Shown here in pieces: positions 1 through 7,769 of a stretch of DNA of 18,883 nucleotides (positions within the stretch are counted from its first letter, which is position 1; each line of letters starts with the position of its first letter). This DNA is from Acidobacteriota bacterium (GTDB taxonomy: Bacteria; Acidobacteriota; Terriglobia; Terriglobales; Acidobacteriaceae). The position numbers were made by a program, and so were the translations under genes. The stretch covers positions 3,099 through 21,981 of the forward strand of contig JAJZFR010000443.1 of the NCBI GenBank assembly GCA_021805265.1, in the 5' to 3' direction. A model generated the notes under the pieces. That model was not told the origin of the DNA. It saw only the letters and a list, made by a program, of their open reading frames with translations, and did not search any database.

Positions 1-107
1 GAGTCGTGCCAGAGGAAGGTGACAGGCTGATGGGCGACCTGTGCGAGGACGTTCCAGGTGTCGTGGTCGCAGTTGGAGCCGGGAAAGACGAGGACGCCGA
101 ATTTCAT
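1..107 (-). CDS. purQ: Phosphoribosylformylglycinamidine synthase subunit PurQ (5' part only)
   Basis: Only the first 35 codons lie in the window; the gene runs off the left edge. The peptide begins MKFGVLVFPGSNCDHD, the typical start of PurQ, the class I glutamine amidotransferase subunit. With PurL and PurS it converts FGAR to FGAM in de novo purine synthesis in the cytoplasm. The catalytic Cys and His of the amidotransferase domain lie beyond the edge and cannot be checked. No Shine-Dalgarno sequence is visible before the ATG; instead a TACCCT hexamer sits 6 nt upstream, so the mRNA may be leaderless. The toxin gene upstream ends 56 nt away on the same strand, so some read-through from the toxin operon is possible. 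Confidence 0.88.
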   Translation of the reverse strand, partial: MKFGVLVFPGSNCDHDTWNVLAQVAHQPVTFLWHD

Positions 108-113
108 AGATTC

Positions 114-119
114 AGGGTA
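114..119 (-). promoter_or_regulatory. Possible -10 box of a leaderless purQ transcript
   Basis: On the minus strand TACCCT is followed by 6 nt and then the purQ ATG. A -10 box at this distance would put the transcription start at the start codon. The hexamer is a poor match to TATAAT and I see no clear -35 box. The call rests on the missing ribosome binding site and on the same arrangement at lpxD. Confidence 0.3.
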
Positions 120-163
120 ACAGGAGATTGGCTTCGGGGGCGACAGGCCGGGTCCGGTTAACG

Positions 164-550
164 CTACCAGAGTCGCTTGACGCGCATGGAGTCAAAGACC
201 GGGTCGGCGCTGATGAGGGGGATGCCGCCGAGGATGGCCTGGGCGGCGAGCATACGGTCGAACGGGTCTTGATGCGGGTGGGGGAATGTTGCGCCGAATC
301 GGGCCTGTTCGAGGTCGAGTGGCAATACGGTACATTTCATGGCCGCAAGCACCTCGGAGGTCGAATGGACGAGCCGAAAGGCTTCGGGCAGCTTGCCCAG
401 TCGATATTTGGTTGCCGCTTCCCAGACGCTGACAACCGACACCAGAATCTGATGATCGAGATTTTTGATGATTTCGCGAGCAACGGCACTGAGCGCAGGA
501 CTGTCGTTCATGGACCAGAGTAGGGTATGCGTATCGAGCAGGAACTTCAC
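164..550 (-). CDS. PIN-domain ribonuclease toxin (VapC-like, type II toxin-antitoxin)
   Basis: A 128-residue single-domain PIN protein. The acidic metal-binding residues expected for the family are present: Asp6 in LLDTHTLLW, Glu44 in SVWEAATKY, Asp95/Asp98 in HQDPFDRM and Asp116 in LISADPVF. PIN toxins are Mg-dependent endoribonucleases that usually cleave tRNA or rRNA; the target here cannot be told from sequence. The start is GTG, and the first 4 nt overlap the antitoxin stop (GTGA), so the two are translationally coupled. Length and intact acidic residues suggest a functional toxin. The W/THTLLW start and the YRLGKLPEAF segment resemble the subgroup normally paired with Phd/YefM-type antitoxins. 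Confidence 0.9.
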   Translation of the reverse strand: MKFLLDTHTLLWSMNDSPALSAVAREIIKNLDHQILVSVVSVWEAATKYRLGKLPEAFRLVHSTSEVLAAMKCTVLPLDLEQARFGATFPHPHQDPFDRMLAAQAILGGIPLISADPVFDSMRVKRLW

Positions 551-861
551 TCCCGATTATCCGAAGGGCTGGTTGCAGGCTCGGTTGTTGCGAGATCGGA
601 GAGGAGAGATGGGTTTTCCCAGACGGCGAGTTCCTCTTCCGACATGGGTTCGACCCAGTCTGGACCGGAACCCATCTCCGCAGCGTAAAGCCCGATGGGG
701 CGTTCGCGCAAGGCGAGAGTTACCGCCTGAGGTTGAATCGGAATGATCCGGGCGACCGGGATGCGGCTTTTGCCGCGGGTGAGGATGACCTCTTCGCCGG
801 CGAGAGCATGCTCGACGAGTCGGGACAGACTGGTTTTGGCCTGGTGCATGCTTGCCTTCAC
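547..861 (-). CDS. Phd/YefM-family antitoxin
   Basis: A 104-residue protein that should bind DNA through its N-terminal half and neutralise the PIN toxin through its C-terminal half. The N-terminus (MHQAKTSLSRLVEHALAGEEVILTRGKSRIPVARI) has the Phd/YefM pattern of a helix with AKTxLSxLV followed by a strand with VILTRxGxPVA. The C-terminal stretch from about residue 58 (YAAEMGSGPDW onward) is variable and acidic, as expected for a toxin-binding tail. The GTG start at 861 has AAGGAG 7 nt upstream; an in-frame ATG four codons later (849) is less well placed. It is the first gene of the operon and probably autoregulates through the TTAGCTAA palindromes upstream. Confidence 0.85.
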   Translation of the reverse strand: MKASMHQAKTSLSRLVEHALAGEEVILTRGKSRIPVARIIPIQPQAVTLALRERPIGLYAAEMGSGPDWVEPMSEEELAVWENPSLLSDLATTEPATSPSDNRE

Positions 862-872
862 GAGACGGCTCC

Positions 873-902
873 TTAGCTAATAATATACCGCATGTTAGCT
901 AA
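873..902 (-). promoter_or_regulatory. Promoter/operator of the toxin-antitoxin operon with two TTAGCTAA palindromes
   Basis: Two identical 8-bp perfect palindromes, TTAGCTAA, occupy 873-880 and 895-902, 22 bp apart centre to centre (two helical turns). A TATATT hexamer on the minus strand (882-887), a good -10 box, lies between them. The ribosome binding site AAGGAG (869-874) touches the inner copy. Paired palindromes flanking a -10 box fit the autoregulation known for Phd-type antitoxins; binding by this antitoxin is inferred. Confidence 0.65.
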
Positions 903-979
903 GAAACTATCCATGGTTCAAGGCGTATGGTGCGGGCCGGGGCGCCGTCGGACCAAGGGTGAACCCAGGCTAGCGGTGG

Positions 980-3613
980 TCAATAGGCGAGTTTGAGGTC
1001 GATGGCCTTGCCATTGTCCTGGACCAGGGCGGTGATGCGGTGATGCTGGCTGTCGAAGTTGGTGGGGATGGGGTTGGTGGGGGTTGTACCGGTCAGGGTG
1101 CTGGCACCGGTGGCTGGGCGGGTTGCGCCGTAGACCTCGATGGAGAACTGGTTCCACCAGGGCTGGAAGGTGCCCTCGCGGGGGCTGATGTGAACGGTGA
1201 GTCCGGCGGGGGTGAGCTGGCAGGAGAACTGAAGACGGAGGTATTCGCCCTTCTGGTAGGCGTAGCTGAGGCCGTCGTCGAGGTAGAGGCTGCCGTCGCA
1301 GGGCTGCTGTTTCTGGCGTGAGGCGACGGGTCCGTCAGGCGGGTAGACACGGAGGGTGAGCGGTCCGGAGGGTTTTTCCTCGGTGCTCTGGACGAGCGGC
1401 TGGACGGGGATGATGGAGCCGCCGCGGGCGAAGACGGGAAGCTGGTCGATGGTGGGGTGGAGGGTGACCTGTAGGTCCTGGTCGGGGATGTTGTCGTTGC
1501 CGATGCGGATGTTTTCCTGGCCGTCGGCGCGGACGGCGGCACCGGTCCAGTAGTCATACCAGCCGACGGGCGGGAGGACGGCCTGGTAGTTGTCGAGCAT
1601 GTCGGGGTATGGAGAGGGCGCGATGAGGAGATCGGCGCCGAGGAGGAACTCGCTGCCTGAGTTGAGGTCGAGCGGGTGGCCGTCGCGGCTGGCGTCGGGG
1701 AATTCAAGGAAGAGCGGGCGCATGATTGGGATTCCGGTGCGGCTCATCTCCTCGGCGGCGGTGTAGATGTAGGGCATGAGCTTGTAGCGCTGTTCGATGA
1801 AGTGTCGGCGCAGGTCGAGGTCCTGAGTGGTGCCGTCGGCCCACGGCTCCTGGGGGTTGGTTCCCATGGAGGTGTGGTCTCGGTCGATGGGGTGGAAGGC
1901 GGCGATTTCCAGCCAGCGGGTGAGTAGCTCGGGCTGGGGCGAACCGGCGAATCCGCCCACGTCGGCCCCGGACATGGCAAAGCCGCTGAGGCCAAGGTTG
2001 AGAAGCTGGGGGGTGGTCTGGCGGAGATGGTTCCAGGTGCTGGAGTTGTCGCCGGTCCAGGTGGCGGCGTAGCGCTGGCCCCCGGCGTAGCTGGCGCGGG
2101 TGAGCACGAAGGGACGCGTGTCCGGGGCGAGCTTGCGCAGGCCCTCGAAGGTACCGCGGGAGTTTTCCATGCCGAAGACGTTGTGAATTTCCAGGTGATT
2201 GGCGGTGCGTTTGGCAAATCCCGGCTCGTCGATGCGGTGCCGGACGTTGTCGGGCATGGTTTTGGAGGCGACCTGGAAGACGGATGGCTCGTTCATATCG
2301 TTCCAGAAGCCAGCGACACCGTCGTGGACGAATTCCGAGTAGAGTGTGCCCCACCAGTCGCGGCTGGCTTTTTGGGTGAAGTCTGGGAAGACGGCTGGGC
2401 CGGGCCAGACGACGCCAGTGTAGACGGAGCCGTCGGGATTATGGACGAAATGGTCGCCCGCGATGCCCTCGTCGTAGGGCTTGTAGCCCTGGTGGGGCAG
2501 GTTGGCGAGGTGGAGATCGGTGATGAGGATGGTGTGGAGGTGCTGGGCCTGGAGATCTTTGATCATTTGCTCGAAATGAGGAAAGCGTTCCGGATCAACA
2601 GTAAACGGACGGTTCTTGAACTGGTAGTCGATGTCAAGGTAGATGGCGTCGGCGGGAATGCGTTCGGAGCGGAGCTTGCTAGCGATGCTGCGGACGACGG
2701 ACTCGGGGTAGTAGCTATAGCGGGATTGCTGGAAGCCGAGGGTCCACATGGGTGGGAGTGGGGTGGGTCCGGTGAGCCAGGCCCACTCTTCCACTACAGC
2801 TTTAGGGGTTGGACCGTAAAGCAAGTAGTAATCAAGAGGTCCGTTTTCTGCTCCGAAGGAGTATCCGTCGTGGATTTCCTTGTTGAAGTCGAAGCTGGTG
2901 CGCCAGGTGTTGTCGAGGAAGAGGCCGCCGGAGATGCCTTTGCGGAAGGTGAGGAAGAAGGGGATGGATTTGTAGATGGGGTCGGTAGATTCCTGCCAGC
3001 CGTAGGCGTCGGTGTTCCAGTTGGCGAAGGCTTCGTTGCGTCGGTCGAGCGGGCCAGGCTTGTCGCCGAGGCCGAAGTAGTGCTCGTCGTCGGGGGAGCG
3101 TTTGTAGACGCGGAAGCTGGAGCCGTGGAACTCGATGGGATGGTCGGGGATGTCCTGGGCGAGGATATTTCCGTCGAGATCGGTGACGGTCATGGCCATG
3201 GATTTTCGTTCGATGGAGACGCGGAGGCGTGCGGTGTGGAAGCCGACGGATTTGCCGTTGGAGTCCTGCTGGACGGGGACGGCGGCGGCGCGGGCATTGG
3301 CGAGGACGGCCCATGAGGCATCTTCGGGGAGAGTTCCGGTGGCACCGACGCGGACGCGGAGCAGGTCGTCGCGGAGAGCGGTGATCTGCATGACGGCGGC
3401 ACCGGAGTGGAGTTCGATGCCGTTGGGCATAGGCTGAGCCGAACTCACGTGGTTGAGCAGAATGGGTTGAGCGGAATCTGCTGCCGGGGCTGAGTTGGCT
3501 GAGAAGGCCAGGGGCGCAGCCAGTGCGGCGAGAATGAGCGCGCCGGATGCGGCAGACAAGACAGGCGGGCGCACACACGAGAGGTGCGGGACGGGACGAC
3601 GACAGGACGGCAT
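980..3613 (-). CDS. Secreted glycoside hydrolase family 31 alpha-glucosidase
   Basis: An 877-residue GH31 enzyme, probably releasing alpha-linked glucose from the non-reducing ends of malto-oligosaccharides; alpha-xylosidase activity cannot be excluded. Order: basic start and hydrophobic segment to about residue 45 (signal peptide, AAPLAFSANSAPAA), N-terminal beta-sandwich to about 270, catalytic TIM barrel about 280-660, C-terminal beta domains. The nucleophile is Asp439 in FWNDMNEPSVF and the acid/base is Asp522 in TWTGDNSSTW, with Arg/Gly-rich RASYAGGQRY just before it and FHPIDRDHT at 574-581. All key residues are intact. The start at 3613 has GAGG about 6 nt upstream. It is monocistronic: no same-strand neighbour follows closely, and the next gene upstream is divergent. 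Location is likely periplasmic or extracellular. Confidence 0.93.
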   Translation of the reverse strand: MPSCRRPVPHLSCVRPPVLSAASGALILAALAAPLAFSANSAPAADSAQPILLNHVSSAQPMPNGIELHSGAAVMQITALRDDLLRVRVGATGTLPEDASWAVLANARAAAVPVQQDSNGKSVGFHTARLRVSIERKSMAMTVTDLDGNILAQDIPDHPIEFHGSSFRVYKRSPDDEHYFGLGDKPGPLDRRNEAFANWNTDAYGWQESTDPIYKSIPFFLTFRKGISGGLFLDNTWRTSFDFNKEIHDGYSFGAENGPLDYYLLYGPTPKAVVEEWAWLTGPTPLPPMWTLGFQQSRYSYYPESVVRSIASKLRSERIPADAIYLDIDYQFKNRPFTVDPERFPHFEQMIKDLQAQHLHTILITDLHLANLPHQGYKPYDEGIAGDHFVHNPDGSVYTGVVWPGPAVFPDFTQKASRDWWGTLYSEFVHDGVAGFWNDMNEPSVFQVASKTMPDNVRHRIDEPGFAKRTANHLEIHNVFGMENSRGTFEGLRKLAPDTRPFVLTRASYAGGQRYAATWTGDNSSTWNHLRQTTPQLLNLGLSGFAMSGADVGGFAGSPQPELLTRWLEIAAFHPIDRDHTSMGTNPQEPWADGTTQDLDLRRHFIEQRYKLMPYIYTAAEEMSRTGIPIMRPLFLEFPDASRDGHPLDLNSGSEFLLGADLLIAPSPYPDMLDNYQAVLPPVGWYDYWTGAAVRADGQENIRIGNDNIPDQDLQVTLHPTIDQLPVFARGGSIIPVQPLVQSTEEKPSGPLTLRVYPPDGPVASRQKQQPCDGSLYLDDGLSYAYQKGEYLRLQFSCQLTPAGLTVHISPREGTFQPWWNQFSIEVYGATRPATGASTLTGTTPTNPIPTNFDSQHHRITALVQDNGKAIDLKLAY

Positions 3614-3689
3614 AGGGACCTCAGAAAAGTAGAGCCAGCGTTACCGGAGAAGGATAGCCGATTTGGGGCCTGATTCGGCGCATAGGGTG

Positions 3690-3708
3690 AAAAACCATGC
3701 AGGTTTTT
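3690..3708. repeat. Small perfect inverted repeat in a divergent intergenic region
   Basis: AAAAACC and GGTTTTT (7 bp each) flank a 5-nt loop ATGCA between the divergent GH31 and hydrolase genes. It could be a weak hairpin or an operator. There is no adjoining gene end, so a terminator role is unlikely. Confidence 0.4.
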
Positions 3709-3743
3709 GCCACTTACCGGGTTTCGTTCCGATACATTTCAAG

Positions 3744-3776
3744 CCGCTGGACGAGCTATTCCGACCGCTGGTGGAG
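3744..3776 (+). promoter_or_regulatory. Direct repeat CCGCTGGnnGAG with 21-bp period (candidate LytTR site)
   Basis: CCGCTGGACGAG (3744-3755) and CCGCTGGTGGAG (3765-3776) match at 10 of 12 positions and start exactly 21 bp apart. LytTR-type regulators (for example AgrA) bind two roughly 9-bp direct repeats separated by about 12 bp, the same geometry. The site lies upstream of the hydrolase gene whose operon encodes a LytTR regulator. Binding is inferred; the bases are not a known LytTR consensus. Confidence 0.35.
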
Positions 3777-3828
3777 TTTTTCCGTGGTGGCGAAGGAGTT
3801 CGCGGAGGATGGTTGGCAGGAGGGCGTT

Positions 3829-4821
3829 ATGCCAAAGACAAAGAAAGACCATTTGCAGAAGGATGCCGGAGGTCGGTTTCCGCACGGAGTTTGGATGAGG
3901 GGAAACTGGATGATTGGAGCGGCGATGTTGCTGTTGGCGGTGTTCACTCGAACGACGCAGGCGGCGGAAACTCTTGCCGTGCTTGAGCACCCGGCCTTTG
4001 TGGTGAAGTCAGTGGGCAGCGGCCAGGCGGTCATCCTGATTCCAGGCTTGTCCTCTTCCGCGAGTACGTGGGACGGGACGGTGGATCACCTGAAGGGTAG
4101 GTTTCACTGCATTACGATCAACCTCGCCGGCTTTGCCGGAGTTGCTCCGGTGCCGGGAGTTACGCTGGCGATTGTCCGCGATCAGCTTGCGGCATACATT
4201 CAGAGCGCACATCTGGATCGTCCGATCCTCATCGGTCACAGCCTTGGAGGTTCGATCGCGCTGGACCTTGCAGCTCGGAATCCAACGCTGGTCGGTCCGG
4301 TGGTTATTGTCGATTCGCTGCCCTTCATGGCACAGGCATGGTTCGGTGTGGATTCGCTGGACGCAGCACAACCAACCCTGGTGCAGATGGGAGCAGGAAT
4401 GCGCGCCATGAGTGGGGATCAATGGAAGGCTTATGTGCAATCCGGAGCAACAACGCGGACGCTGGCGACCGCACCCGCCGATCAGCAGAAGCTGGTGGAT
4501 TGGGGACTGAGTTCCGACCAGAAGGCGGTGACCGATACGATGATGGAAATGCTGGACGAGGACCTTCGAGCTGAGTTGAAGAATATCCAGACGCCAGTCC
4601 TGGTGATCGGCACCTGGGCGGGCCTGGAGGCACAAGGTGTCACACGCGCTTCGGTCACGAAGCTCTTCGAGGAACAGTATGCCGGGGTAAAGAATCTTGA
4701 TCTGGTGATAGCGGAAAAAGAGAGACACTTTGTGATGTGGGACAATCCGAAGTGGTTTGACGCGACAGTCGATGGATTCCTGAACAAGACCGCAGCGACA
4801 GACAAACGCACTGGGGAGTGA
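3829..4821 (+). CDS. Exported alpha/beta-hydrolase
   Basis: An alpha/beta-hydrolase fold protein of about 330 residues; substrate unknown. After a signal-like segment (residues 26-46, MRGNWMIGAAMLLLAVFTRT..QAA) come the oxyanion-loop motif LIPGLSSSASTW, the nucleophile elbow GHSLGGS (Ser138) and a C-terminal His300 in KERHFVMWD. The strand that normally carries the catalytic Asp reads LVIGTWAGLE with no Asp, so the acid may be Asp162 in VIVDSLPF. I recall VDSLPF and GTW from a subgroup of such hydrolases, so this is probably a subfamily trait, not decay. The start at 3829 follows AGGAGGG closely; ATG 3895 (GGAG 5 nt upstream) would give a neater signal peptide and is a real alternative. It is followed 52 nt later by the LytS/LytTR pair, probably one operon. 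Confidence 0.82.
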   Translation: MPKTKKDHLQKDAGGRFPHGVWMRGNWMIGAAMLLLAVFTRTTQAAETLAVLEHPAFVVKSVGSGQAVILIPGLSSSASTWDGTVDHLKGRFHCITINLAGFAGVAPVPGVTLAIVRDQLAAYIQSAHLDRPILIGHSLGGSIALDLAARNPTLVGPVVIVDSLPFMAQAWFGVDSLDAAQPTLVQMGAGMRAMSGDQWKAYVQSGATTRTLATAPADQQKLVDWGLSSDQKAVTDTMMEMLDEDLRAELKNIQTPVLVIGTWAGLEAQGVTRASVTKLFEEQYAGVKNLDLVIAEKERHFVMWDNPKWFDATVDGFLNKTAATDKRTGE

Positions 4822-4873
4822 CATAGGAGTTGCTCCAGGACGTTTCATGACACTCCGGGACAAGGAGCCGGCG

Positions 4874-5995
4874 ATGCAGATAACCAGAGAAAGAGAGAGG
4901 AATGGAACGGGAGTTGACGGCAAAGTCGGCTCCCGGGTGTATTGGCTGTGCCAGTTGCTGGGCTGGGGTGGCTATGGCCTGATCTACTTCGGAGTTGTAC
5001 TGGTGCCGCTGCATCAGGCTGGATGGCGGCAGGTAGTATCGGACGCAGCCTACTGCGCGGCGGGACTGGGTGGCACCCATCTGCTCCGTGGCGTGATGCA
5101 ACAACAGAGATGGCTGCAACGGGAAGCGCGAACCCTGTTGCTGAGGCTGACCGGTGCATCCGTGTTCCTGGGCGCAGTTCAGGCGGTCGTGCTCGATGCA
5201 TTCCTGGTGATGTTTCGTCTGATCGAGGGGCGGGACGTTGCGCAGCTACCGGCAGCCCTTGCCATTACCACTTTTTTCAGCGCGATTTTGATTGGATTAT
5301 GGCTCGCGATCTATTTTGTTGTCGTCTCTGCACGGAGCCGGCGACGCGCGGAGATGGATCGACTGAGCGCCGAAGTGATCCTGCAGGAAACGCAGTTGAA
5401 AGCACTTCGGCAGCAATTGAATCCTCATTTTCTTTTCAATTGCCTGAACAGTATTCGCAGCATGATCGAGGAAGATCCGGCACGAGCTCGTGAGATGCTA
5501 ACTCGTCTGGCCGACCTGTTGCGTTATGCCCTGCAGACAGGCGAGCAGGGAACCGTAACCTTTGCGGAAGAACTCAAGGTGGTGGACGATTATCTCGCAC
5601 TTGAATCGGTGCGACTGGAAGAGCGGCTGATCCTGGAGAAAAGCATTGAAGAGGCAGCGCTTGCCACGTTGTTTCCGGCGATGATGTTGCAGGGGATGGT
5701 GGAGAATGCAATCAAGCATGGCATTGCCCAGTTGCCCAGCGGAGGAAGACTGGCGATCGAGGCGCGATGCGACCACGACCAGCTTGTAGTGACGGTGGAG
5801 AATACAGGCCAACTGAGCGCAGCGGCGAGGCAGGGCGGAATCGGCCTTAAGAATGCTCTTGCGCGCCTGCAACTTCTCTACCAGAATCGCGCTGGAATCG
5901 AGATGTACGAGTCGGAAATGGCGTCGGTTGTGGTTCGGCTGTGGCTGCCGATGGGTCAGAATCCGGCTCGGAGCGGCGATGGGAGCCAAAGATGA
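4874..5995 (+). CDS. LytS/YehU-type membrane sensor histidine kinase
   Basis: About 373 residues. The N-terminal region (about 20-155) is hydrophobic, with some four membrane segments (for example WLCQLLGWGGYGLIYFGVVLV and FFSAILIGLWLAIYFVVV) and no recognisable soluble sensor domain. It leads through a short helix into a His_kinase domain with phospho-acceptor His185 in QLNPHFLFN. The ATPase part has an N-box MVENAIKHG (Asn278) and a G-box GGIGLKNAL (321-329). This is the architecture of kinases that pair with LytTR regulators. The chosen ATG has AAGGAG 6 nt upstream; ATG 4847, with AGGA, would add nine residues. The stop overlaps the regulator start by 4 nt (ATGA). The signal is unknown; a membrane or envelope cue is plausible given the exported hydrolase upstream. 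Confidence 0.92.
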   Translation: MQITRERERNGTGVDGKVGSRVYWLCQLLGWGGYGLIYFGVVLVPLHQAGWRQVVSDAAYCAAGLGGTHLLRGVMQQQRWLQREARTLLLRLTGASVFLGAVQAVVLDAFLVMFRLIEGRDVAQLPAALAITTFFSAILIGLWLAIYFVVVSARSRRRAEMDRLSAEVILQETQLKALRQQLNPHFLFNCLNSIRSMIEEDPARAREMLTRLADLLRYALQTGEQGTVTFAEELKVVDDYLALESVRLEERLILEKSIEEAALATLFPAMMLQGMVENAIKHGIAQLPSGGRLAIEARCDHDQLVVTVENTGQLSAAARQGGIGLKNALARLQLLYQNRAGIEMYESEMASVVVRLWLPMGQNPARSGDGSQR

Positions 5996-6741
5996 AAGCT
6001 GTGATCGTGGAGGATGAGCGACTGGCCAGGCAGGAGCTGCGGCGTCTGCTTGCCGACCATGGCGATGTGGAGATTCTGGCTGAGGCGCGTAATGCCAGCG
6101 AAGCGCGTGAGATCGTCGAGCGGCTGGAGCCGGAGCTGATCTTTCTCGACATCGAAATGCCGGGAATGAGCGGCATCGAATTGCTGGCAGAGATGGCAGA
6201 TCCGCCGGAGACCATCTTCACCACGGCGTACAGCCAGTATGCGCTGCGAGCCATTGAATTGAACGCGGTCGATTACCTGATGAAGCCGATTTCACCCCAG
6301 CGCTTATGCGAGGCGCTGGATCGTGTTCGCATGCGAATGCAACAAAAGGCTGCGGATCTTCCGGTACAGGTGAGTGCGATGAGTGCACGGAAGGCTCCTG
6401 GTGTCATCGAAGAGCCGTTGCGGCAGTTTTTCGTGCGTGACGGGGAGCAGTGCTGGCTGGTTGCGCCGCGTGAGATTCGCCTGCTCCGTTCGGAGGGAAA
6501 TTACACTCGAGTCTGCTTTGGCGTCCACCAGCCTCTGGTTCTTCGGCCACTTTTGCGCATTGAAGAGCGACTTGATCCTGGAATTTTCTTTCGCGTGAAT
6601 CGCTCTGAGTTGATCAATCTGCAATGGGTGCAATCGATTGCACCGGAGGGGGACGGACTGTGCATCACTTTGCGCGGCGGGCCGGAAGTTGCCGTCTCGC
6701 GGCGGCAGACTCGGCTGTTGAAAGAGCGTCTGGAGTTGTGA
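5992..6741 (+). CDS. LytTR-family response regulator
   Basis: A 249-residue two-domain regulator. The receiver domain (about 1-120) has the acidic pair Glu7/Asp8 (VEDER), phospho-acceptor Asp53 in IFLDIEMPG and Lys98 in YLMKPIS. The LytTR DNA-binding domain (about 142-249) has the typical signatures LLRSEGNYTRV, PLLRIEERLDPGIFFRVNRSELINL and VSRRQTRLLKERL. It should be phosphorylated by the kinase encoded immediately upstream, with which it overlaps by 4 nt. Likely targets include its own operon, through the 21-bp-period repeat at 3744-3776 (inference). No terminator is evident before the yebC promoter about 40 nt downstream. Confidence 0.95.
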   Translation: MKAVIVEDERLARQELRRLLADHGDVEILAEARNASEAREIVERLEPELIFLDIEMPGMSGIELLAEMADPPETIFTTAYSQYALRAIELNAVDYLMKPISPQRLCEALDRVRMRMQQKAADLPVQVSAMSARKAPGVIEEPLRQFFVRDGEQCWLVAPREIRLLRSEGNYTRVCFGVHQPLVLRPLLRIEERLDPGIFFRVNRSELINLQWVQSIAPEGDGLCITLRGGPEVAVSRRQTRLLKERLEL

Positions 6742-6780
6742 TCCGAAGAAAGATTCCGCCAGGAGGCTTTGCCTTGCCAA

Positions 6781-6789
6781 TGCTATACT
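6781..6789 (+). promoter_or_regulatory. Extended -10 promoter of yebC
   Basis: TGCTATACT matches the extended -10 form TGn-TATAAT with one mismatch. No good -35 box sits 16-18 bp upstream, as is common for extended -10 promoters. It lies about 50 nt before the yebC ATG and 40 nt after the regulator stop, so yebC need not depend on the upstream operon. Confidence 0.5.
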
Positions 6790-6840
6790 TCCGAAGGCAG
6801 CGATGGCGGCTGCGGAACGACTTTGTGAGCTGAGGTTTCT

Positions 6841-7590
<750 letters not shown>

Positions 7591-7630
7591 GGCGCAGACA
7601 CTGCCGCTGAAACGCAGCGATGAGGCAACG

Positions 7631-7655
7631 AGGCCGCCAGAGCAGGCGGCCTTTT
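7631..7655 (+). terminator. Rho-independent terminator after yebC
   Basis: An 8-bp GC-rich stem (AGGCCGCC / GGCGGCCT), with a 6-nt loop AGAGCA, runs into TTTT. It begins about 40 nt after the yebC stop and separates yebC from the next gene. Confidence 0.82.
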
Positions 7656-7769
7656 CTGCGCGAGACGGTGCTCCTGGTCCGAGATTTCTGCATCGAAGGA
7701 TGAGTGAACGAAGACCAGCGATGGGGATGTAGCCTGCCTGGCAATAATTCTGAAATTGAGGAGCGGAAA

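Noticed and set aside
2027..3316. 429-codon plus-strand frame opposite the GH31 gene
   Set aside because: It is antisense to a clear GH31 catalytic domain, its protein is low-complexity Gly/Val/Asp/Glu as expected from the complement of GC-rich codons, and no family motif appears.
3697..3828. N-terminal extension of the alpha/beta-hydrolase to ATG 3697
   Set aside because: No ribosome binding site at 3697, the added residues are Trp/Ser/Arg-rich, and they would sit before a signal-like segment; AGGAGGG supports 3829. It is not fully excluded.
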